Assembly: GCF_001686985.1 (NCBI RefSeq) | Contig: NZ_CP015318.1 | Location: 1,796,001 to 1,860,000 of the forward strand | DNA length: 64,000 nt | DNA from: Mesorhizobium amorphae CCNWGS0123 | Lineage (GTDB): Bacteria; Pseudomonadota; Alphaproteobacteria; Rhizobiales; Rhizobiaceae | Reading direction: 5' to 3' | Shown: piece by piece, positions 32,472 to 40,370 of the stretch | Position numbering within the stretch: position 1 is the stretch's first letter | Layout: each line of letters opens with the position of its first letter | Program-made: the position numbers and the translations under genes | The notes under the pieces: generated by a model | Databases searched by the model: none | The model's input: only the letters and a program-made list of their open reading frames with translations | Told to the model about the DNA's origin: nothing

Positions 32472-32606
32472 CGGAATTGTGCTTCCACGTTGAGACTTGC
32501 AAGGCGATCCGTCTGGTCCGCTTCGGATGCAATATCCCACGGCTAAGCTGACAACTGGCTGTCAGCCGAGTTCAAGCTACGAGGCCCTCGGGGAGGACAA
32601 ATTGAT

Positions 32607-32620
32607 TTGCCCTAGATCAA
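32607..32620 (+). promoter_or_regulatory. FixK2-type box TTGC-N6-TCAA
   Basis: TTGCCCTAGATCAA, with a C in the first half-site as allowed for FixK2. Centre 53.5 nt upstream of ATG 32667 or 62.5 nt upstream of ATG 32676 of the cytochrome b gene. Confidence 0.6.
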
Positions 32621-32666
32621 GATTGTCGCATAAGCGGCCAGATAGGAAGGGCTACTTAAGCGAGGT

Positions 32667-33194
32667 ATGCTGCCTATGACTGTTGCCAACGAGCCGGCCG
32701 GATACACCAGAACCCAGATACTGCTGCATTGGACAATCGCGGTGCTGATCGTCCTGCAGCTCGTAATCGGTGAGGACATCAAGCCGGCTTACCGGGCGTT
32801 CTCGCGCGGCACCGAGCCGGCAACTGCCGACATCTTCAACGCGAATATTCACGTCTATGTCGGTTTGGCCGTTCTGGCGCTGGCGATCTGGCGGTTTGCG
32901 GTCCGTCTATTGCGTGGTGTGCCGGCGGCGCCGCCCGAAGAGAGCGTCCTGCTGAAGCGGATTGCCGCTGCCACCCATTTCCTGCTCTACCTGTTCATTT
33001 TCGGCATGCCTATCACCGGGGCGCTGGCATGGTACTTCAGCTTTCGAGCGATGGGTGAGATCCATGAGCTCGGCAAGCCGGTGATCATCATTGTCGTCGG
33101 CCTTCATACGGCAGCGGCGCTTTGGCATCATTTCTTTGTAAAATCGGATGTGCTCGTCAGGATGCTGCGGCCTTCGGCTCGGCGTGCGCCGTGA
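32667..33194 (+). CDS. Cytochrome b561-type membrane protein
   Basis: A 175-aa protein with four transmembrane helices and paired His ligands for two haems b: H in QILLHWTIAVL, H in NANIHVYVGLAV, H in AATHFLLYLF and HTAAALWHHFFV. Bacterial cytochrome b561 proteins move electrons between quinol and periplasmic partners or superoxide. Start is ATG 32667 or 32676 (the latter with better GAGG spacing). A FixK2-type box lies upstream. The convergent Fic gene begins two bases after the stop. Confidence 0.87.
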   Translation: MLPMTVANEPAGYTRTQILLHWTIAVLIVLQLVIGEDIKPAYRAFSRGTEPATADIFNANIHVYVGLAVLALAIWRFAVRLLRGVPAAPPEESVLLKRIAAATHFLLYLFIFGMPITGALAWYFSFRAMGEIHELGKPVIIIVVGLHTAAALWHHFFVKSDVLVRMLRPSARRAP

Positions 33195-33196
33195 TG

Positions 33197-34297
33197 TCAA
33201 ACTTGGAGTGCGTAGCGCGTATGCCTACGCTCCCCGGTTTTGGTTAGCGCACCTTTGGCAACCAAATCCTGCAAGTCCCTTGTCGCGGTCGCGCGTGACG
33301 CCTGTGTGATAGCGATGTAATTCTCGGCGCTGAGCCCGCCCTTGAAGCCGTCGATACCTTCGCGGAACATCCGGGCGATGACCTTTTCCTGCCGCTCGTT
33401 GAACTGATCCCGGTAGCGTTCGTAAAACTTGGCCTTGGCGACAGAGAATTCGACACGGGCGAGCGTTACGCGCTGCGCTTCAAGAATCGTGTTGGCGAAG
33501 TAGAGCAGCCAATCCGTAACCGCATTACTCTTGTTGCTGGCCTCCAGGCTGTCGTAATAGGCTTTGCGGTGGCGTTCGATTGTGTAGGCCAACGCGATGA
33601 GGCTGGGCTCGCCCAGGTTTTGCGCTAGCGCCTTTTCGCAAAGGGCACGCCCTATGCGACCGTTGCCATCCTCGAACGGGTGAATGCTCTCGAAATAAAG
33701 GTGAGCGATACCGGCACGCGTCAACGCCGGGAGCGGTGTCTTGCCTTTGGGTGAGGTATCGTTGAACCAGGCGGCGAAGGCGTCCATTTCGGTTTTTACC
33801 CGCGCCGAGGGCGGCGCTTCGAAATGCACTTTGGGCTTATCCAGCCGATTGGAAACGATCTGCATGGCATCGGCATGCAGGCGATAATTGCCGATGGTCT
33901 CGATACGCCGTTCACCCGACATCACCATCTTGTGCCAAGCGTAGAGAGTGCGATGCGAGAGTGCATCGGCAAAATGCAAGTAAACATCGGCCATCATTTC
34001 AGCGATGCCGCGCTCGGCCGGCGGAATGCGCCTGGTCTCGCTGCCCAGCCCAAGTTGCTGGCGCAAGGATGATTGCAGGCTCTCGCGGTTGAGGTACTCC
34101 CCCTCGATTGCGGATGTCTTCAAGGCCTCTTCGCTGATAAGATCGATGCGGATCTGATCGCGATCGTCGGAACCGACATGACGAAAGACGCCCAAGAGTT
34201 CGCCTGATCGCAACAGGAACTCGCTTTCCAGCGGTTCCAATACCTTCTTGTCGTAGGTAAAATCCGGCCAATCAGCCTGCTCCCAATTCCATGCCAT
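33197..34297 (-). CDS. Fic family protein with N-terminal inhibitory motif
   Basis: A 366-aa protein. The Fic core motif HPFEDGNGRIGR begins at His 206 with all catalytic residues present. An N-terminal motif SAIEGE at 62-67 matches the (S/T)xxxE(G/N) inhibitory helix, so this is a self-inhibited (class II) Fic enzyme. The C-terminal 90 residues form a winged-helix-like domain (LSAENYIAITQASRATATRD). Fic enzymes usually AMPylate proteins. Not linked to a FixK box; the 34298-34839 gap upstream has no antitoxin. It is probably a housekeeping or defence regulator. Confidence 0.92.
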   Translation of the reverse strand: MAWNWEQADWPDFTYDKKVLEPLESEFLLRSGELLGVFRHVGSDDRDQIRIDLISEEALKTSAIEGEYLNRESLQSSLRQQLGLGSETRRIPPAERGIAEMMADVYLHFADALSHRTLYAWHKMVMSGERRIETIGNYRLHADAMQIVSNRLDKPKVHFEAPPSARVKTEMDAFAAWFNDTSPKGKTPLPALTRAGIAHLYFESIHPFEDGNGRIGRALCEKALAQNLGEPSLIALAYTIERHRKAYYDSLEASNKSNAVTDWLLYFANTILEAQRVTLARVEFSVAKAKFYERYRDQFNERQEKVIARMFREGIDGFKGGLSAENYIAITQASRATATRDLQDLVAKGALTKTGERRHTRYALQV

Positions 34298-34839
34298 GAG
34301 CTATAGAGCACCTTTCTATAACTCATAATGTCATGAATGGTGAGCTATAGCAATCTTCGCTATGCCTCAGAAATCGGGGCGTTACCCCGGCGCGATCCCA
34401 CGACTAACCATCCAGGTCAATTTCTTCAGATGGTTCCGAGATAGCGCTGACCAGGCAGTATCGGGCTTGCTGCAGCGATAGGCTAACATTGGCAACAGCG
34501 CAGGCTGTTACACAATCGCGGAAGCCAACTGGCCAGACCCATCGCACCCCGACACATTCTGGAATCGGCGATAATGGCCTGTAGTTCCAAGCAGGCGCCT
34601 GCTTTCTGCCTTGATGGGCGGGAAGGACTAGCGGATTGAACGAAATCGACCACTCGCCCTTCGACGGCAGAGTGACAAATTCGCGTCCGGTCGGGTGCGC
34701 CAGCCATTCGCAAAGTGTCCGGGGGTTCGAGTCGGTAGAGCGCTACCGCCTTTCCCCACGTTCAGATGATCTGCGTTATCTTCTTCGTTGCTGGGGCAAG
34801 CGCTCAGTCGTTGCCGATCTCAGGGGGCCGCTGAGACGA
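34298..34839. other. Gap between Fic and XRE genes without a gene
   Basis: 540 bp. A short stretch around 34725-34765 (GGGGTTCGAGTCGGTAGAGC) superficially resembles tRNA pieces but lacks the order and stems. AT-rich promoter-like DNA occurs just upstream of the Fic start (34300-34370). No ORF with a ribosome site was found. Confidence 0.5.
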
Positions 34840-35112
34840 TCAATGCGTTCGTCCCGTTAGGCCAACAGGGTGCGCAAAGCGTACTCCCTTGCCGCCGCCG
34901 TCACTGCGTTCATGATCTCCAATCACCTCGACCCCCGCCGCCCTGAATGCGCTGATGACTTTCATCAGCGTGTCAGCGACATCCCGCACGTCACCCACAC
35001 AGGCTTCCATGCGTTGAATGGTCGACAACGAAACTCCTGCACGTTCAGCCAGGGTCTTCTGGTCAATTCCAAGCAGCGCTCGGGCTGCGCGCATCTGCGA
35101 GGCGGTAATCAT
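34840..35112 (-). CDS. XRE-family regulator (downstream flank of membrane complex)
   Basis: A 90-aa protein: helix-turn-helix with MRAARALLGIDQKTLAERAG and VSLSTIQRMEACVGDVRDV, followed by a short beta domain (AAGVEVIGDHE...GKGVRFAHP). It is the sister of the regulator at 42376-42687. ATG 35112 is right behind AAGG. It lies 137 bp downstream of the HyfI-like gene and reads in the same direction, so it may be transcribed with the complex. Confidence 0.87.
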   Translation of the reverse strand: MITASQMRAARALLGIDQKTLAERAGVSLSTIQRMEACVGDVRDVADTLMKVISAFRAAGVEVIGDHERSDGGGKGVRFAHPVGLTGRTH

Positions 35113-35249
35113 CCTTGAATCTCCGGGTCTGCGAACTTTTCCTTGCGCAAGCATTGATCGATAGACGGTCAGTGTCCGATGCATGGATGGAAGGCTGGCC
35201 CAAGAAGCGACAGCATCGACATTCAACCAAGGAGCACCAGTCGTTGCAT

Positions 35250-35759
35250 TCACTCCTCAATCAAGGCGAGCAGACCCTTCAGAATTTCGATTGGGGGCGG
35301 CGGGCAGCCTGGAATATGCAGATCGACAGGCAGCACCTCCGACACCCCGCCCACGACAGCATAGCTGCCGGCGAAACAGCCGCCGTTCCTGGCGCAGTCG
35401 CCGAGTGCGACTACCCATTTGGGGTTGGGTGTCGCATCCCAGGTCCTCTTCAATGCCTCGCGCATGTTCTTTGTGACCGGCCCTGTGACAAGCAGCACAT
35501 CGGCATGGCGCGGCGACGCGACGAAACGGAATCCAAAGCGTTCGATGTCGTAGAAAGCATTGTTGAGCGCGTGCATTTCGAGTTCACAACCGTTGCAGGA
35601 ACCGGTGTCAACCGCCCGGATCGACAGGCTACGTCCCAGCCGTTTGCGAGCGGCACCATCAAGGGCGTGGGCGAGCTCGTCGATCGCGGCTTCGCGTGCC
35701 AAGGGTGGGCGCTCGGTGAGCGGGGGTCGTATCAGGCTTTCGAGGAGAAGCTTGCGCAT
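35250..35759 (-). CDS. Membrane complex small subunit, HyfI/NuoB-like
   Basis: A 169-aa iron-sulfur subunit. Cysteines of one [4Fe-4S] cluster are kept: CNGCE, GDCA and GCPPPP, as in NuoB/HyfI. It would pass electrons between the large subunit and an external donor. It is the last subunit gene of the six-gene cluster, 12 bp after the large subunit gene. Length is that of a stand-alone NuoB-like protein with a somewhat basic N-terminus. Confidence 0.88.
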   Translation of the reverse strand: MRKLLLESLIRPPLTERPPLAREAAIDELAHALDGAARKRLGRSLSIRAVDTGSCNGCELEMHALNNAFYDIERFGFRFVASPRHADVLLVTGPVTKNMREALKRTWDATPNPKWVVALGDCARNGGCFAGSYAVVGGVSEVLPVDLHIPGCPPPPIEILKGLLALIEE

Positions 35760-35771
35760 GATGGCGTGCCT

Positions 35772-37307
35772 TTAAAGATCATGGCCGGAATAGGAGCAGT
35801 TGAACGACTTGTTGCAGAGCGGAAAGTCGGCAACGATGTTGCCTTCGATCGCTGCTTCAAGAAGCGGCCATTGAAACCATGACGGGTCACGCAAGTGGCA
35901 GCGCTCGACCAGGCCGCCTTCGCCGATGCGCAGCCAGGCCAGTATATCGCCGCGAAAACCCTCGACCAGCGCCAGGCCCTCGCGCGGCCCGTCCGGCTGG
36001 GTGACATCGACACGGATCGGACCGTCGGGCAGCCGATCCAAGATCTGCTCGACAAGCGACAGGCTCTGCTCGACCTCGCGGATGCGGATCCAGACGCGGG
36101 CGTTCACGTCGCCCTCCTGCAGGGCAGGAACCTCGAAGGCGAGCTCATCGTAAGGAGCGTAGCCTGGCGTGCGCCGCGCATCGAAATCGCGGCCGGAGGC
36201 GCGGCCGACATAGCCGCCGGCGGCATATTGCCGGGCGAGCTCGACACCGAGCCGGCCGGTGGCGACGGTCCGATCCTGCAGCGACGCGGTGTTGTCGTAG
36301 AGTTCGACAAGGTGCGGAAAGCGTTGCCTGATCTCCACGATCACCGACCGAACCGCGTGCTCCCCCTCTTCGCGTAGGTCGCTTGCCACCCCTCCAGGCA
36401 CGATGCAATCGCGCATCAAGCGATGGCCGAAGGCGGCATCGCTGGCGCGCAAAACGCGTTCGCGCAGCACGCCGCAATGGGCATGCATGATCGCGAAGGC
36501 AGCGTCGTTGCAGATGGCGCCGATATCGCCGAGATGATTGGCAACACGTTCCAGCTCGGCCATCAGCGCCCGCAGCCAGAGGGCACGCGGCGGGACCTCG
36601 ACACCGAGCGCTGCTTCGACCGCACGGGCAAAGGCAAGCGAATATGCCACGGTGCTGTCGCCGGAGGTCCTGCCGGCCAGTCTGGCGGCGCGATCGATGG
36701 GCGAACCCGCCATCAGACCTTCTATGCCCTTGTGCACATAGCCGAGACGCTCTTCCAGCCGCACCACCGTTTCGCCGCTAGCGGTGAATCGAAAATGCCC
36801 AGGCTCGATGATGCCGGCATGCACGGGCCCGACCGGAATCTGGTGGAGGCTGTCGCCTTCCGCGGCAAGGAAGCGGTAGGAGGACGCCGCGACTGGAGGC
36901 TGTGGCCGCGTCGCCAGGGGATGGCTGACCCCCCAATGGCTATGGTCAAGCCAGCGACGGGTATCGGGAAGCCCTTGCGGCAGCAGCCCGAACAGGTCCG
37001 CAGCGGCGCGCTCGAGCCGCAAAGCGGGCGGATGCCGCCGGCCGACCGATGGGTAGCGGCCGCCAGGGCTTTTCAGGCTGATGACACCAATGCCGCGAGC
37101 GGCATCGAGAAGCGCCATGTGGACGGTCTCCGGTTCCCCCCAAAGACCGAGCAGGCTCCAGCGGCCCTCGGCGAGTTGCTCGACTGCAAGGTTCCAGATT
37201 CTCGGCGTCACCACGGCGCGTCGCCAGGGTGTATGGTGTTCGACAGGGCGGCCCGCCTCGATGATGTCGATCAGCGCGGGCATGCTTCTTTTGCTCATCC
37301 GCTTCAT
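35772..37307 (-). CDS. Membrane complex large subunit, HyfG/HycE-like, lacking NiFe ligands
   Basis: A 511-aa fusion of a NuoC-like part (residues 1 to about 150) and a NuoD/hydrogenase-large-subunit part. Where [NiFe]-hydrogenases have RxCGxC, the sequence here is GRTSGDSTVAYSLAFARAVE, with no Cys. The C-terminal Cys pair (DPCxxC) is replaced by DPSWFQWPLLEAA and the protein ends PLCNKSFNCSYSGHDL. The active-site metal cannot be bound in the usual way. It resembles the energy-converting hydrogenase-related (Ehr) complexes. ATG 37307 overlaps the stop of the HyfF-like gene. Confidence 0.88.
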   Translation of the reverse strand: MKRMSKRSMPALIDIIEAGRPVEHHTPWRRAVVTPRIWNLAVEQLAEGRWSLLGLWGEPETVHMALLDAARGIGVISLKSPGGRYPSVGRRHPPALRLERAAADLFGLLPQGLPDTRRWLDHSHWGVSHPLATRPQPPVAASSYRFLAAEGDSLHQIPVGPVHAGIIEPGHFRFTASGETVVRLEERLGYVHKGIEGLMAGSPIDRAARLAGRTSGDSTVAYSLAFARAVEAALGVEVPPRALWLRALMAELERVANHLGDIGAICNDAAFAIMHAHCGVLRERVLRASDAAFGHRLMRDCIVPGGVASDLREEGEHAVRSVIVEIRQRFPHLVELYDNTASLQDRTVATGRLGVELARQYAAGGYVGRASGRDFDARRTPGYAPYDELAFEVPALQEGDVNARVWIRIREVEQSLSLVEQILDRLPDGPIRVDVTQPDGPREGLALVEGFRGDILAWLRIGEGGLVERCHLRDPSWFQWPLLEAAIEGNIVADFPLCNKSFNCSYSGHDL

Positions 37308-38755
37308 CCCAGAATGGCCGCGACATGCTGGAACCAGGTGACCAGCGGCGGCGGCAGGTAGATGCCGGCGGCAAACACCAATGCTAGGTGGGAATATAAG
37401 GGCACATAGGATGCTTCGACGGGCGCGGTGCTGCCGTGCGGCTCGCCGAAGGCGACGCCGGTCAGCCGAAACAGCAGGGCGCCAAAGGCGAGCAGAAGTC
37501 CGAAGACCAGCGGGATTGCCAGAAGCGGCTGTCTTGCAAAGGTCGAGCTCACGACCAGGAACTCGCTCATGAAGATGCCGAGCGGAGGCAGGCCGGCAAT
37601 GGCAACAACGCCGATGACGAGCGCCCAGCCAAGCCCAGGGTGCGTCTCCGTCAACCCTTTGATGTCGGCGATCTTTTGCGTGCCCTTGACCTGGGCGATG
37701 TGACCGACCGCGAAGAAGATCGCCGACTTGGTCAGGCTGTGCATGACCATGTGCAGCAAGCCGGCAAAGTTCGCCAGCGGGCCACCCATGCCGAAGGCAA
37801 AGACGATGATGCCCATGTGCTCGATCGAGGAGTATGCGAACAAGCGTTTGATGTCGCGGCGGCGGTAGAGCATGAAGGCCGCGAAGATGAGCGAGGTGAG
37901 CCCCATCGTGACCATCAATGGTCCCGGGGGTATCGCCTGCGGGCTGGCTGCGAGCAACAGCTTGAAGCGTAGCACGGCATAGAGCGCGACGTTCAACAGC
38001 AACCCTGACAGCACCGCCGAAATCGGTGTCGGGCCTTCCGCATGCGCGTCAGGCAGCCAGGCATGCAAGGGGGCAAGGCCAACCTTGGTGCCGTAGCCGA
38101 GCAGCAGGAAGACGAAGGCGACGTTGAGCAAAGCCGGATCGAAACGCGCCGCCTGTTGGATAAGCACGGTCCACACCATGGCGTTCGTCCCTTCGCCGAC
38201 GACCGGTTGCGCGGCCATGTAGACGAGGATGGTGCCGAAGAGGGCAAGCGCAATACCGACGCTTCCCAGGATGAAATATTTCCAGGCGGCTTCCAGCGCT
38301 TCATGCGTGCGATAGATGCCAACCATGAGCACGGTGGTCAGCGTGGCAAGCTCCACGGCCACCCACATCAGGCCGATATTGTTCGACACGAATGCGAGGT
38401 TCATGCCGAACATCATGATCTGGTACATGGCGTGGTAGAACCGCAAGTTCGTTGCGGTCAGCCGGCCGGTGTCCAGCTCGTGCGCAATGTAGGAGGCACT
38501 GAACACACTTGTCGTGAAGCCGACGAAGGTGTTGAGCACGATGAAGACGATGTTGAGATCGTCGACGAGCAGATACTGCCCCGGCAGCGGCCGGTCGATG
38601 ACAAGAAGCGACAGTGCGGCGAGCATGGTCAGGAAGCTGGCGACGACATTCAAGCGTGCCGTCACCCGGTAGTTCGGCAGCGCGGCCATGAGTGCGGCAG
38701 CCGAGGGTGGTATCAGCAAGATGGCGGCCACCGCGTCGAAGGAAAACGTGGTCAA
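37304..38755 (-). CDS. Antiporter-like membrane subunit, HyfF/NuoN-like (TTG start)
   Basis: A 483-aa subunit with about 13-14 membrane helices and the Mrp/NuoL-M-N signatures: NNIGLMWVAVELATL, LLGYGTKVGLAPLHAWLPDAH and the Lys/His in HMVMHSLTKSAIFFAVGH. These form proton channels. No ATG fits; TTG 38755 overlaps the HyfE stop (TTGA) and is preceded by GGGGAG, so I take it as the start (LTTFSF). Longer upstream frames are antisense-like. Cluster genes before and after overlap by 4 bp. Confidence 0.88.
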   Translation of the reverse strand: MTTFSFDAVAAILLIPPSAAALMAALPNYRVTARLNVVASFLTMLAALSLLVIDRPLPGQYLLVDDLNIVFIVLNTFVGFTTSVFSASYIAHELDTGRLTATNLRFYHAMYQIMMFGMNLAFVSNNIGLMWVAVELATLTTVLMVGIYRTHEALEAAWKYFILGSVGIALALFGTILVYMAAQPVVGEGTNAMVWTVLIQQAARFDPALLNVAFVFLLLGYGTKVGLAPLHAWLPDAHAEGPTPISAVLSGLLLNVALYAVLRFKLLLAASPQAIPPGPLMVTMGLTSLIFAAFMLYRRRDIKRLFAYSSIEHMGIIVFAFGMGGPLANFAGLLHMVMHSLTKSAIFFAVGHIAQVKGTQKIADIKGLTETHPGLGWALVIGVVAIAGLPPLGIFMSEFLVVSSTFARQPLLAIPLVFGLLLAFGALLFRLTGVAFGEPHGSTAPVEASYVPLYSHLALVFAAGIYLPPPLVTWFQHVAAILG

Positions 38756-39417
38756 CGGCGTTCTCCCCTGTAGTCGTCGAGCGCACCGACATCGACTGAA
38801 TCGAACCGCTCGCGAATGCGGAACAGGAAGACGCCGATGACGATGAAGGCGATCAGGATCGAGAAAGCGACACTGATCTCGACGACCAGCGGCATCCCCT
38901 TGGCGCCGGTGGCGGCAAGCACCAGACCATTCTCGAGCGACATGAAGCCGACAACCTGGCTGACGGCATTTCGGCGGGTGACCATCACCAGTAGCCCGAG
39001 CAGGATGATGGACAGCGCGAAGGCCAGATCCTCGCGGGCGAGCGGATCGGCCTCGGGGGTGACCCGCAGCATCAGGACCATGGACAGGGTGACCAGGCCT
39101 ATTCCGGCAAGCATGGTCGGACCGATGCCGACGGCCGTCTCGATGTCGCGATGGATGCCGAGCCGCTGAATGATGCGATGCAGACCGACGGGAATGACGA
39201 TCGCCTTGAAGACGAGGGCGATCGCCGCGGTGACGTAAAGGTGATGGGCGTCCTGGATGTATGCCTGCCAGGCCACGGACAAAGCAAGCACCACCGCATG
39301 CAGCGCAAAAACGTTGATCAGCGCAAAAAGGCGATCCTGATACAACATCATGAAGCTGACCAGCACCAGGCCGCCGGCGAGCAGATGCGCGATGTCGAAG
39401 GTGAGACCGTTCATCAA
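38752..39417 (-). CDS. Membrane subunit, HyfE-like
   Basis: A 221-aa protein with about seven helices, N-terminal DIAHLLAGGLVLVSFMMLYQD and a conserved middle MSLENGLVLAATGAKG, both seen in HyfE (a NuoK-like subunit with an N-terminal extension). In complex I relatives, the NuoK-like part carries buried acidic residues that conduct protons; here an E in MSLENGL fits. Start ATG 39417 overlaps the stop of the HyfC-like gene by 4 bp. Confidence 0.87.
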   Translation of the reverse strand: MMNGLTFDIAHLLAGGLVLVSFMMLYQDRLFALINVFALHAVVLALSVAWQAYIQDAHHLYVTAAIALVFKAIVIPVGLHRIIQRLGIHRDIETAVGIGPTMLAGIGLVTLSMVLMLRVTPEADPLAREDLAFALSIILLGLLVMVTRRNAVSQVVGFMSLENGLVLAATGAKGMPLVVEISVAFSILIAFIVIGVFLFRIRERFDSVDVGALDDYRGERR

Positions 39418-40370
39418 AGGCTCCGCGAGACGAACAGCAAGAGCGTGCCGAGCAGTGCCAGCATGAGTGCGGCGCCGAGGAAATCCGGAGCGCGGAAGAC
39501 GCGCATCTTGGCAATAGCGGTCTCGAACACCGCAAGCAGAATGCCGCAGACGGCAAGCTTGCCGACATAAGTGACGACACCCAGAGCCAGGGATTGCGGT
39601 CCCGCCGCGGCGGTCACCAGTCCCCAGGGGATGAAGACGCAGGAAATCAGCGACACATAGAGCAGAAGCTTGAGGAAGGCGGCGAACTCGATCATCGCCA
39701 GATGACGACCGGAATATTCCAGGATCATCGCCTCATGAACCATGGTGAGCTCCAGATGCGTCGCAGGATTGTCGACCGGTATTCGGGCGTTCTCGGCAAT
39801 GGCCACGATCACCAAGGCGATGAGCGACATGCCGAGCGATACCCGCAGACCGACATCCGGCGAAGCCATGAAGGCGGCGACCGTGGAGAGTTGCGTCGCT
39901 CCGGCGACAAGCGCCAGGCTGAACACGATCAGCAGCATGGCGGGCTCGGCCAGCGAGGCGATCATGACCTCGCGGCTTGCACCTATGCCGCCAAAACTCG
40001 TGCCGACATCCATCCCTGCCAGAGCCAGGAAGAAGCGTGCGCTGCCAAGCAGGGCGACGATGGCTATGAGATCGGCGGTCCAACTGAATTTGAGGCCGGT
40101 GGCGAATGTCGGGACGAGTGCGGCGGCAACCCAGGTGGCGGCAAAGATCAGGTAGGGCGTGACGCGAAACAGCCAGGATGCATTGTCCGCCAGGACGACC
40201 TCCTTGCGCATCAGCCGCAGGAGATCGCGATAGGGCTGGATCAGGGGAGGCCCCTGCCGCCGCAGCAGCCTTGCCTTCACCTTGCGCACGAAGCCGACCA
40301 GCAGCGGCGCCAGCAACAGCACCAGCATCATCTGCGCGCCCTGGATGGTCAGCTCGAAGATCAGGGCCAT
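39414..40370 (-). CDS. Membrane subunit, HyfC/NuoH-like
   Basis: A 318-aa protein with eight helices. The loop sequence VKARLLRRQGPPLIQPYRDLLRL is the NuoH/HycD signature at the junction to the peripheral arm; the acid residues in EPAMLLIVFSLAL and HEAMILEYSGRHLAM are also typical. It anchors the NuoB/NuoD-like arm to the membrane channels. ATG 40370 overlaps the end of the HyfB-like gene by 10 bp. Confidence 0.89.
   Translation of the reverse strand: MALIFELTIQGAQMMLVLLLAPLLVGFVRKVKARLLRRQGPPLIQPYRDLLRLMRKEVVLADNASWLFRVTPYLIFAATWVAAALVPTFATGLKFSWTADLIAIVALLGSARFFLALAGMDVGTSFGGIGASREVMIASLAEPAMLLIVFSLALVAGATQLSTVAAFMASPDVGLRVSLGMSLIALVIVAIAENARIPVDNPATHLELTMVHEAMILEYSGRHLAMIEFAAFLKLLLYVSLISCVFIPWGLVTAAAGPQSLALGVVTYVGKLAVCGILLAVFETAIAKMRVFRAPDFLGAALMLALLGTLLLFVSRSL

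Noticed and set aside
34725..34770. tRNA-like GGTTCGAGTC sequence
   Set aside because: No acceptor or anticodon stem could be built around it, and the order of the pieces is wrong for a tRNA.
37304..39580. Long form of the HyfF-like gene starting at 39580
   Set aside because: The first 275 codons are Arg/His-rich and overlap the HyfE gene; TTG 38755 with GGGGAG fits the cluster.
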